A stretch of DNA of 64,000 bases from Rhodosorus marinus (Eukaryota; Rhodophyta; Stylonematophyceae; Stylonematales; Stylonemataceae), in assembly GCA_029953675.1 (NCBI GenBank), contig JAMWBK010000004.1, positions 620,001 to 684,000 of the forward strand, given 5' to 3'. Shown here one piece after another: positions 53,022 through 62,951 of this stretch. Each line of letters begins with the position of its first letter. The stretch's first letter is position 1. The translations under genes and the position numbers were made by a program. The notes below the pieces were generated by a model, which worked only from the letters and a program-made list of their open reading frames with translations, did not search any database and had not been told where the DNA came from.

Positions 53022-53909
53022 ATGAGGTCCAAGCTCGCAATCGCGACTAGTATTCTAATGGCTTCAAGCCTGTTACTCCTGGCGTGGTTTCTTCAAGTTG
53101 ACGATTCAGTGTACACTCTGGAGACGACCTGGCGGAGCGTTGAACCGAAGCCACGTGATTTGTTCACGCGGAGGATCCCCAACGTGATCTGGCAGACGGT
53201 GAAAACCCATGAGGTCCCGAGGATGGCGTACAGAGGTGGGAACAGCTGGACAAGACTGAATCCAACCTACGATCGGATCGTGCTGGACGATTTGGAAGTT
53301 GTGGAGTTTGTGGAGAGGTACTACAACGAGACGGAGGTTGAGCTATTTAAGAGCATGCCAGTCGGGGTAATGAAGGCGGACTTGTTCAGGTATATGGTAC
53401 TCTACATTCACGGAGGGGTGTATGCGGATGCGGACACGAGAGACCATCGGGCGATTAACCAATGGATCAGTCCGGACTGTGAGTTTGTCGTTGGGGTGGA
53501 GGGTAACGGTGCGTTCTTCTGTCAGTGGGCGTTCGCGTCGGGGCCTCGTCATCCAATCCTCAAGCGGCTGGTGAAGAAAATCTTCGATAAGCTGGCGAAT
53601 GGGCTCGAATTCGAATTCTCCAGTCCGCACTTTGTCCACCGCGTGACCGGCCCGGCGATATTCACCGATGCAATTAGGGAATCTCTGGGCTTCTCTAGGG
53701 AGGACAGGCCGGTTGATATCATACGTTCGGAACGCGGAATGGAGCTGAGAAAGGAGGGAATCTGCTGGCTCACCCACGTTCAGCTCAGCTTCGCTTTGAG
53801 CAACATGTTCGCCCACCAGAGGCCGGACTTTACCCAGTCCGGGTGGTCAAACTGGTTCGAAGAGGCCGTAGAAATCAACGAGGAAGCGACTAGAGAAAAC
53901 CCGTCGTAG
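53022..53909 (+). CDS. GT32 glycosyltransferase, GT2 unit 2, intact (295 aa)
   Basis: The only GT2 with both the full-length ATG (53022) and an unbroken frame. A short basic lead (MRSK) is followed by a hydrophobic anchor (about 5-24). The catalytic core has RIPNVIWQT (51-59), MKADLFRYMV, DXD Asp136-Asp138 in GGVYADADT, FFCQWAFAS and VTGPAIFTDAIRE. Its upstream region matches unit 3, while its body matches unit 1, so it appears to be a recombinant. Predicted Golgi type II sugar transferase of OCH1 type; substrate unknown. Confidence 0.85.
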   Translation: MRSKLAIATSILMASSLLLLAWFLQVDDSVYTLETTWRSVEPKPRDLFTRRIPNVIWQTVKTHEVPRMAYRGGNSWTRLNPTYDRIVLDDLEVVEFVERYYNETEVELFKSMPVGVMKADLFRYMVLYIHGGVYADADTRDHRAINQWISPDCEFVVGVEGNGAFFCQWAFASGPRHPILKRLVKKIFDKLANGLEFEFSSPHFVHRVTGPAIFTDAIRESLGFSREDRPVDIIRSERGMELRKEGICWLTHVQLSFALSNMFAHQRPDFTQSGWSNWFEEAVEINEEATRENPS

Positions 53910-55653
53910 CGTCCTTGTCCTACGGCATTCGAACGCCTTTTATTTTTGGAGGGGGGATGGGGGAGGACAGGAGGAGATTTTTACTGCCGACTTGAATGAG
54001 AAATCCTGGAGCTGTTCGTGGTGAACAGCGTCCCACATTCTCGTAGTTGGTACATTGTACCCCCCCCCAGCAGAGTGGAATATTAACTGCGGATGGCAAG
54101 GCCAACGACTCGTAGGCTGACTAGGCCGCATCAACTCTTCGTCGCCGTAGGGACGTCGTTACGTGGAGAGCAAGTGTCGCAGCCTTCTCTTCCCCGGACT
54201 GATGCCAGGCTTTCGGGTTGTAAATAGTCTTGGTCCCCTAGACGGCTCGGGCTTTGTTGAGCGGCCACCTTGCGGGTGGACATCTCGTGCTTTCAGCTTG
54301 TACTGGAGTAACACCTGGCTTTGGGACTCCAGAAGATCGATCACTAGGGTCTCATGAAGAGTCAATAATTTGACCTGCAACGTACGGGAGCTGATAAAAA
54401 AAGTAACTCTGTCTCGCGGCCAAGGACGTTCCCCACCCAAACTTGTGTCATAGTACGTACGCTTCCAGTGGCTGGGAAAACACATTGGGTTGGTCTGGCT
54501 TCGTTCACGATTATCTGTTCCAATCTACTCACCAGCTCAAGCCGATTCCGTTCGGCAGAGTGGGCTTTTTCTGATTCCACCGGGGTTGCTCAATGTCTTT
54601 CGAGAGCTTGCGGGTAACGGTACCAGGGGATGTCCCAATTGACGCAATTGAAAGTGGCTTAGATTGCTCTCCATTGGGCTGATTGGCAAGCCATATAGCC
54701 GACTTCACCGGCTTCGTCCAGATTTGGATGCCCCATTGGCCCGATTGGCAAGCATATCTCCGATTCCATCTGGGTCGTTAGGGTGCTGATGCGGCAAAGC
54801 CTACCCCAAGGCTGGATGTGGGGGATTAGGAGGGTTGCAGGAAGGTTTTTCTGATCCCGCAGGGTTGTTCAGGGTTTCCTGACGAGGTCCGAAAACGGTC
54901 TAGATTTCAACCTTTTTGATGCCCCATTCGCCCCATTAGTAAACCAGGTCACGGATTCCTACCAATGGGCTCAGGGCCAATTTTCCTACTGATTAGCAGG
55001 AAAATTTCGTATTCTGGATGGTTGGGGAATAATATGGGGAAGGAGAGAAGATTTTAGATATTGTTTTCTATTTTTGTAGAGCGGTTGTCATCTCCGTCCA
55101 ATAAAAAACGTCTAATTGCGTTTTCCATAAAATATTGGACGGTCCGATACACGTTTGTCGGACCTATATCTAGAAATAGTAGAAGGTATATTCTGTGGAC
55201 CACACCGTCCGATATGAGTTTATCAGACCGGAATATAAAAGAAATAATGGGTTTCATCCGATAAGTAGTAAATAATCCGATAACCACCGATTGGGGTCCG
55301 ATCGATTTTTTTCCGCGCTGTATGGGTCGTTTGCCCTCTCGACTAAGGTTTGATTTTCATTCAATACGTGAGGTTTATGATTACCTTTTTCTTTGGAATC
55401 CCAAAGGTGGTTTTTTGCTTTTGCTGAACAGATGCTGTGACAGCCTGTAGTGTTCAGAAGTAATCATAATTCACCTACCTTTTGTTATCGTTCAGAGTTG
55501 CCTTTTGCATATATGTACATGTGAATGGGTTAATAGAGAGGTCGGAGGAGCATGGGGAGAGGGTGGGAGAGGGAGAGGGAGGATACTACATTGAGAGTTG
55601 TGAACTGAGAGCGTTTGCGGGGTGGGAGGGGATTGGAGGTGAGAGTAGAGGCG

Positions 55654-56613
55654 ATGGCTTGGAATCCTGTGCCTGGTGGTGGTGGTGGTAGTGGTTTTGG
55701 TTGGTTGAGGAGGCTGAAAAAGAAGCATGTACTGGTTCTCGCTTGTGTAGTTCTTGCATTCTCCATCGTGGGGATAGTTTTGATAGCAAAGATCGACAAG
55801 ACCGATACGGCGTATTCGCTCGATACGACGTGGAGGAGGACGGAGCCCGATGCGAAGGAGAGATATGTGCGGATGATACCCAAGGTGATCTGGCAGACTG
55901 TGAAATCTCATGAAGTACCGAAGCTGGCTTACGATGCGGGCGGGAGCTGGACGCACCTAAATCCAACGTACGATCGGATTGTCCTGGATGATTCGGAGGT
56001 CCTGCAGTTTGTGAAGCGGTTCTACAACGAGACGGAGTTTGATCTGTTCAAGAGCATGCCTGTAGGGGTAATGAAGGCGGACTTTTTCAGGTATATGGTT
56101 GTTTACATTCACGGTGGGGTCTACGCCGATGCGGATACGATAAACCACAAGAGTATCGACGAGTGGGTCGACAGCGACTGCCAGTTTGTCGTTGCACCGG
56201 AGGATAACGACGGGTTTTTCTGCCAGTGGGCATTTGCTGCGATACCTCGACATCCGATCCTGAAACGGCTTGTTGACTTAATCTTCGAAAAGCTGGCGAA
56301 CGGCCCGGACTACTCCAATCCACATTTTGTTCATGGCGTCACCGGTCCGTCGATATGGACGACCGCAATCAGGGAGGTTTTGGAGATATCCCCGGACGAA
56401 AAGCTGAACCCGTTCATTCTAACCGATCGGGCGAAGACGCTCAGAAGGGACCAAGGAATCTGCTGGTTGACGATAAAGGAGCTCGACGAAGCCCTGAGCA
56501 ACCTGTCCGCTCATGACAACCCGGCTTTTGTCGAGGTTGGTTGGTCAAACTGGTTCGCAGAAGCGGGCGACTTGCGCAAGAAATTAGCTTCCGAGACATC
56601 CAACGAAGAATAA
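55654..56613 (+). CDS. GT32 glycosyltransferase, GT3 unit 2 (319 aa)
   Basis: Identical in protein sequence to GT3 of unit 1. ATG at 55654, anchor at 26-45, DXD at 159-161. The identity, together with the near-identical spacer, shows a very recent duplication or gene conversion. Confidence 0.85.
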   Translation: MAWNPVPGGGGGSGFGWLRRLKKKHVLVLACVVLAFSIVGIVLIAKIDKTDTAYSLDTTWRRTEPDAKERYVRMIPKVIWQTVKSHEVPKLAYDAGGSWTHLNPTYDRIVLDDSEVLQFVKRFYNETEFDLFKSMPVGVMKADFFRYMVVYIHGGVYADADTINHKSIDEWVDSDCQFVVAPEDNDGFFCQWAFAAIPRHPILKRLVDLIFEKLANGPDYSNPHFVHGVTGPSIWTTAIREVLEISPDEKLNPFILTDRAKTLRRDQGICWLTIKELDEALSNLSAHDNPAFVEVGWSNWFAEAGDLRKKLASETSNEE

Positions 56614-57010
56614 ATGCGGCGAAGAGGGAATTCAGAGTCCCCTGGTTCTCAAAGAAGACACCGTCGAGCTCGGGGTGGGACACTGTTCATCTGAAGAACG
56701 AAACCTTGGTCGGGACGGGCAGGCTTTGGCCCTTTCTCTGAATACCGATCGGAGCGCTACGGGATCGGACTGGAAGTTGAACGAGGGTGAAATTTCTCCA
56801 TATAAGGACACCTGGAGGGTTGCTTGGTGCAGGATTTTTATTTTGGAAAGGATCCGATTGAAGTCCACTGAGGCAACAGCGGTCGAGCGGAGCTCTGTGA
56901 GGGGCGAAGGGGGAAAAATAGAGCGCGTGCTTATTAGTCGGTCAGAATATTTAATTTAAAGCGATCAGAAACACAAGTTTGTGTACCCTTCATCGAAATG
57001 TGAAAGCTTC

Positions 57011-57198
57011 CCAGTCGAGTTGAGTGGTATTACTACTACCGTATCTGGACCTCGTCAGTAGTGCGCGGTCCAAGAGAGAGAGGAGAGGTAGTGCTGCAAC
57101 TTTGCACGCTTGGTCTGGATGTGGCCCCCAGTCGAGCTGAGTGGTAGTATTTGGACCTCGTCAGTTCTGATAGGTCCAAGAGAGAGAGGAGAGGTAGT
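57011..57198 (+). repeat. Roughly 110-bp tandem repeat at the duplication junction, unit 2/3
   Basis: Same sequence and same cut point as at 51424-51611. Confidence 0.8.
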
Positions 57199-57516
57199 GA
57201 GAGGTTATCTGGGGATGTGGATTATACGAGAATTTTGTATATTGGCACTGCTGCGTTCACACATTCGATAAGGGAAGTTTTGAGCATTTCTCCCGAGGAG
57301 AAGCTACAGATATTTATTCTGACAGAAGAGGCAAAGGCAATGCGCAAGGATGGAATCTGCTGGAAGACTATGCAGGAACTGGATGCGGCGTTGAGGAACG
57401 CCTTTGCCCACGGGAAGGAAGAGCACCTGAAGGAAGAATGGTCAAACTGGCTAGAGGAGGCGGGGAAAATGAACGATGTTGCCTCTGGGCAAGCTGCCCG
57501 GGCGTCACAGAATTGA
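57199..57516 (+). pseudogene. C-terminal remnant of GT1, unit 3
   Basis: Appears identical to the remnant at 51612-51929, including the 12-nt deletion. This shows that the truncation preceded the second duplication step. Confidence 0.85.
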
Positions 57517-57871
57517 TTCGAGTACCATTTCCATGCGAATATGGGAGCCGCTTTAGTAGTCAAGCCTAGTACGCGAGCTCTCTGAGGAGAGCGCTGAAGG
57601 GGGTGCTTCCCGTAATGAATCGGGAGCTAGCTTCTTCAAGTTGGCGAGCATAACGTGGCTCTGAGTCGGGGTCATCATAGCGCTTCTTGGCTGAGCTCAC
57701 TATCTCCTGAGACGAGGGATCTGATGGAATGCCAAGAGAGATATGCATGACTCGAGGGTTGGTTACAAGAATCGAGGACTTCCCCATCCGATACAATGTA
57801 CAACGGACACGACTGGTATGCGGGCGCGAAATGTCTCACTTGTCTGAGAACAAAAATGAAAAGAAAGCCTA

Positions 57872-57928
57872 GCAAGGGCAGGTTGATGCATGCGCTGGAG
57901 GTTGCAGCATGCATCAACCTGCCCTTGC
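57872..57928. repeat. Perfect hairpin, 22-bp arms and 13-nt loop, unit 3
   Basis: Same hairpin as at 52285-52341; arms 57872-57893 and 57907-57928. Confidence 0.9.
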
Positions 57929-58606
57929 GGAAGGAAAAACCAAAGCCAAGCGCAGTAAAAACTTCCTAAAGGCAGAATTTAGTAAGCCAGCGCCTCATCG
58001 CCATCGCGAAAGACAATCACGGAAGCCATGCAGAGTCTCGCCAGACGGTTTAAACGAATCCTGAGACCTCGATGACAACGAACCGACGGACGGCGAAGAG
58101 GGCGGTCCCTTTTTTGTAACGACCTCGTCCATGTTGTCGATGAATAGTCTCTAGCGCGCCAAAAGTCCAGGTCTTCATCACTTTCTGCCCTTTTTCAGGT
58201 CACGTTGGAGGAGACGATGACGCAGACGAAGACGAAGACTTGAGATCGGGGAGAGCGGAGTTAGCGACGAGGGGGGTTAACGGGCAAGGAAGTGTTGGCA
58301 TTGAAGGAGTTCGTGGAGGTGGGGAAAGTGGGGTGGTTGTGGAGGGGCTTGGAGTGGATTATGGTGGCTGTTTGGGAAGGAAAGAGGGATGGAGAGTTAG
58401 ACATACATATCTTTGACGGTATAGAGATAGGTCAGAATTTGGAGGGTTTGGATTGGGTCGAGAGTTAGATCAGAGTATTGGAGAGAGGTTGAAAGGAGGA
58501 CGTTTACTTGTCAGTTTTTTTTCTGTCTCTTGGGGATCTGTTGGTTGACTTGTTTTGGATGTGAAGACTTCCCGGGAGAGATTAGCATCCCAAGACGCCC
58601 ATTTCG

Positions 58607-59494
58607 ATGAGGTCCAAGCTCGCAATCGCGACTAGTATTCTAATGGCTTCAAGCCTGTTACTCCTGGCGTGATTTCTTCAAGTTGACGATTCAGTGTACA
58701 CTCTCGAGACGACCTGGCGGAGCGTTGAACCGAAGCCACGTGATTTGTTCACGCGGAGGATTCCCAACGTGATCTGGCAGACGGTGAAAACCCATGAGGT
58801 CCCGAGGATGGCGTACAGAGGTGGGAACAGCTGGACAAGACTGAATCCAACCTACGATCGGATCGTGCTGGACGATTTGGAAGTTGTGGAGTTTGTGGAG
58901 AGGTACTAAAACGAGACGGAGGTTGAGCTATTTAAGAGCATGCCAGTCGGGGTAATGAAGGCGGACTTGTTCAGGTAAATGGTACTCTACATTCACGGAG
59001 GGGTGTATGCGGATGCGGAAGCGAGAGACCATCGGGCGATTAACCAATGGATCAGTCCGGACTGTGAGTTTGTCGTTGGGGTGGAGGGTAACGGTGCGTT
59101 CTTCTGTCAGTGGCCGTTCGCGTCGGGGCCTCGTCATCCGATCCTCAAACGGCTGGTGAAGAAAATCTTCGATAAGCTGGCGAATGGGCTCGAATCCGAA
59201 TTCTCCAGTCCGCACTTTGTCCACCGCGTGACCGGCCCGGCGATATTCACCGATGCAATTAGGGAATCTCTGGGCTTCTCTAGGGAGGACAGGCCGGTTG
59301 ATATCATACGTTCGGAACGCGGAATGGAGCTGAGAAAGGAGGGAATCTGCTGGCTCACCCGTGTTCAGCTCAGCTTCGCTTTGAGCAACATGTTCGCCCA
59401 CCAGAGACTGGACTTTACCCAGTCCGGGTGGTCAAACTGGTTCGAAGAGGCCGTAGAAATCAACGAGGAAGCGACTAGAGAAAACCCGTCGTAG
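58607..59494 (+). pseudogene. GT2 unit 3, inactivated by three nonsense codons
   Basis: Full-length relative of GT2 with its ATG intact and no frameshift, but with in-frame stops at codon 22 (Trp to TGA, 58670), 101 (Tyr to TAA, 58907) and 124 (Tyr to TAA, 58976). The DXD site is also changed (GGVYADAEA instead of GGVYADADT). The remaining ORF pieces (58694-58909, 58979-59494) are not credible genes. Confidence 0.9.
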
Positions 59495-61014
59495 CGTCCT
59501 TGTCCTACGGCATTCGAACGCCTTTTATTTTTGGAGGGGGGATGGGGGAGGACAGGAGGAGATGTTTACTGCCGACTTGAATGAGAAATCCTGGAGCTGT
59601 TCGTGGTGAACAGCGTCCCACATTCTCGTAGTACATTGTACCCCCCCAGCAGAGTGGAATATTAACTGCGGATGGCAAGGCCAACGACTCGTAGGCTGAC
59701 TAGGCCGCATCAACTCTTCGTCGCCGTAGGGACGTCGTTACGTGGAGAGCAAGTGTCGCAGCCTTCTCTTCCCCGGACTGATGCCAGGCTTTCGGGTTGT
59801 AAATAGTCTTGGTCCCCTAGACGGCTCGAGACGGGCTTTGTTGAGCGGCCACCTACCGGGTGAACATCTTGTGCTTTTAACTTGTACTGGAGTAACACCT
59901 GGCTTTGGGACTCCAGCAGATCGATCACCAGGGTCTCATTAAGAGTCAATAATTTGACCTGCAACGTACGGGAGCTGATAAAAAAAGTAACTCTGTCTCG
60001 CGGCTAAGGACGTTCCCCACCCAAACTTGTGTCATAGTACGTACGCTTCCAGTGGCTGGGAAAACATGTTGGGTTGGTCTGGCTTCGTTCACGATTATCC
60101 GTTCCAATCTACTCAAGCTCAAGCCGATTCCGTTCGGCAGAGTGGGCTTCTTCTGATTCCACCGGGGTTGCTCAGGGTCTTTCGAGAGCTTGGGGTAACG
60201 TGTACAGGGGGATGTCCCAATTGACGCAATTGAAGATGGCTTAGATTGCTCTCCATTGGGCTGATTGGTAAGCCATATAGCCGACTCCACCGGCTTGGTC
60301 CAGATTCGGAACCCCCATTGGCCCGATTGGCAAGCATATCTCCGATTCCATCTGGGTCGTTAGGGTGCTGATGCGGCAAAGCTTACCCCAAGGCTGGATG
60401 TGGGGGATTAGGAGGGTTGCAGGAAGGTTGTTCTGATCCCGCAGGGTTGTTCAGGGTTTCCTGCCGAGGTCCGAAAACGGTCTAGTTTTCAACCTTTTCG
60501 ATGCCTCATTCGCCCCATTAGTAAACCAAATCGCGGATCCCAACCAGTCTGTTAAGATTATGATGCCTCAACACTTGCCTGATGCCTGATGTTACGTTTT
60601 CGTTTGTTTCTGGAGGGCCCGTGGTGAAGAACCGATGCTTTTCAATAATCTCAGTTCACTGTCAGCTCGTTTCTTAAACGGGCACCCAAGTGATTTTTTC
60701 ATAATACAAAATGAGCTCTGGGTAGTTGGGTGGGTTGTTCCACGGGTAGGTTCCGTAGAGTCGGATTTGTCCCATGGGAAGGCTATTGGAATTTTCTCAT
60801 CGGTATTACCGCAGCAGTCACTGGTAATATCGGTAACTGGCTGTAAATTATTTGTTTTTATGAAACCGGCTACCGTCCCAACACTACCCGTCGTGTTTAG
60901 AGGTAACCATGATTCACCTAATTTTTGTTATCATTCATCGTTGACTTTTGCTATAGACAGGTCTGAGGAAGAGGGGAAGAGGGAGAGGGAGAGGGAGAGG
61001 GGGAGAGAGAGGGA

Positions 61015-61195
61015 GAGAGAGGATATTACATTGAGAGTTGTGAACTGAGAGCCTTTGCGGGGTGGGAGGGGATTGGAGGTGAGAGTTGAGGCGATGGTTT
61101 GGAATCGGAGGAGGGGAAGAGGGAGAGGGAGAGGGAGAGGGAGAGGGAGAGGGGGAGAGAGAGGGAGAGAGAGGATATTACATTGAGAGTTGTGA
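61015..61195 (+). repeat. GA-rich microsatellite and 152-bp duplication before GT3 unit 3
   Basis: A GGGAGA-type run and the leader segment GGATATTACATTGAG... through GCGATGGTTTGGAATC occur twice, 152 bp apart (61021 and 61173). The first copy therefore carries an extra, out-of-frame ATG (61094). The ATATAT of units 1 and 2 is not kept here (GCTATAGACAGG instead). Confidence 0.75.
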
Positions 61196-61245
61196 ACTGA
61201 GAGCCTTTGCGGGGTGGGAGGGGATTGGAGGTGAGAGTAGAGGCG

Positions 61246-62205
61246 ATGGTTTGGAATCCTGTGCCTGGTGGTGGTGGTGGTAGTAGTTTTGGTTGGTTGA
61301 GCAGGCGAAGAACGAAGCATGTACTGGTTCTCGCTTGTGTAGTTCTTGCATTCTCCATCGTGGGAATAGTTTTGATAGCAAAGATCGACAAGTCCGATAC
61401 GGCGTATTCGCTCGATACGACGTGGAGGAGGACGGCGCCCGATGCGAAGGAGAGATATGTGCGGATGATACCCAGGGTGATCTGGCAGACTGTGAAATCT
61501 CATGAAGTACCGAAGCTGGCTTACGATGCGGGCGGGAGCTGGACGCACCTAAATCCAACGTACGATCGGATTGTCCTGGATGATTCGGAGGTCCTGCAGT
61601 TTGTGAAGAGGTTCTACAACGAGACGGAGTTTGATCTGTTCAAGAGCATGCCTGTAGGGGTAATGAAGGCGGACTTTTTCAGGTATATGGTTGTTTACAT
61701 TCACGGTGGGGTCTACGCCGATGCGGATACGATAAACCACAAGAGTATCGACGAGTGGGTCGACAGCGACTGCCAGTTTGTCGTTGCACCGGAGGATAAC
61801 GACGGGTTTTTCTGCCAGTGGGCATTTGCTGCGATACCTCGACACCCGATCCTGAAACGGCTCGTTGAGTTAATCTTCGAAAAGCTGGCGAACGGTCCGG
61901 ACTACTCCAATCCACATTTTGTTCATGGCGTCACTGGGCCGGCGATATGGACGATCGCAATCAGGGAGGTTTTGGGGATATCCCCGGACGAAAAGCTGAA
62001 CCCGTTCATTCTAACCGATCGTGCAAAGACGCTCAGAAAGGACCAAGGAATCTGCTGGTTGACGACAAAGGAGCTCGTCAAAGCCCTGAGCAACCTGTCC
62101 GCTCATGACAACCCGGCTTTTGTCGAGGTTGGTTGGTCAAACTGGTTCGCAGAAGCGGGCGACTTGCGCAAGAAATTAGCTTCCGAGACATCCAACGAAG
62201 AATAA
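61246..62205 (+). CDS. GT32 glycosyltransferase, GT3 unit 3 (319 aa)
   Basis: ATG at 61246. Same length and motifs as the other GT3 copies: membrane anchor, MIPRVIWQT, DXD in GGVYADADT and VTGPAIWTIAIRE. It has more than ten substitutions, mostly outside the motifs (for example SRRRTKH for RRLKKKH in the tail). All catalytic features are kept, in contrast to the dead GT2 beside it, so selection has probably maintained it. Its leader is rearranged, so expression may differ. Confidence 0.85.
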   Translation: MVWNPVPGGGGGSSFGWLSRRRTKHVLVLACVVLAFSIVGIVLIAKIDKSDTAYSLDTTWRRTAPDAKERYVRMIPRVIWQTVKSHEVPKLAYDAGGSWTHLNPTYDRIVLDDSEVLQFVKRFYNETEFDLFKSMPVGVMKADFFRYMVVYIHGGVYADADTINHKSIDEWVDSDCQFVVAPEDNDGFFCQWAFAAIPRHPILKRLVELIFEKLANGPDYSNPHFVHGVTGPAIWTIAIREVLGISPDEKLNPFILTDRAKTLRKDQGICWLTTKELVKALSNLSAHDNPAFVEVGWSNWFAEAGDLRKKLASETSNEE

Positions 62206-62435
62206 ACGCGGCGAAGAGGGAATTCAGAGTCCCATGGTTCTCAAAGAAGATACCGTCGAGCTGGGATTACGGAAGGGATCCGATTGAAGTCCACTGAGGC
62301 AAACAGTAGTCGAGCGGAGCTCTTTAATGGGCGAAGGGGGAAAAATAGAGCGCTTGCGTATTAATCGGTAGAAGATTTAATTTAAAGCCATCAGGGACAC
62401 AAGTTTGTGTACGCCTCATCGAAATGTGAAAGCTT

Positions 62436-62735
62436 CCCAGTCGAGTTGAGTAGTAATACTACTACAGTATCTGGACCTCGTCAGTTGTGCGAGGTCCAAG
62501 AGAGAGGAGAGGTAGTGCTGCAACTTCGCACGCTTGGTCTGGATGTGGCCCCCAGTCGAGCTGAGTGGTAGTATTTGGACCTCGTCAGTTCTGATAGGTC
62601 CAAGAGAGAGAGGAGAGGTAGTGCTGCAGCTTTGTGAGCTTGGTCCGGATAAGGTCCCCAGTCGAGTTGAGTAGTGGTATCTGGACCTCGTCAGATCTAA
62701 GAGCGAGAGGAGAGGTAGCGCTGCAACCTGTTCAT
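62436..62735 (+). repeat. Roughly 110-bp tandem repeat, three units, at the right end of the array
   Basis: Three units starting CCAGTCGAG(T/C)TGAGT at about 62436, 62551 and 62656. Here the second unit continues normally into the third, so this is the original right flank of the array. Confidence 0.8.
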
Positions 62736-62951
62736 CCCAAGTCAGATGGACCGAGAGAGCTTTTGATGAATATGGAGCTGTTATTGAGCTGCGGCAAGAG
62801 AGCGCGGAGTGTGAGCACAGGATGGTGTAGAGCATTCCATCCGAGCTCGGATGTGGTGAACGGGTAGGTGACATCCATTCAAGGCTCCGGCTCACTTTTC
62901 TGTTTATTCTGGTGACAAGTCTGATAACTAGTGAGCGATCTGAGGCACGAT

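Larger units (their letters stand above)
45306..62735 (+). repeat. Tandem segmental duplication: three units of the GT32 cluster
   Basis: Units run 45306-51611, 51612-57198 and 57199 to about 62620. The repeat distance between units 2 and 3 is 5587 bp. Unit 1 is longer because it holds about 820 bp (45936-46756) where units 2 and 3 have 112 bp. Units 1 and 2 are almost identical over GT2-GT3. Units 2 and 3 are almost identical from the GT1 remnant up to the GT2 start. Unit 3 is otherwise the most diverged. Confidence 0.9.
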
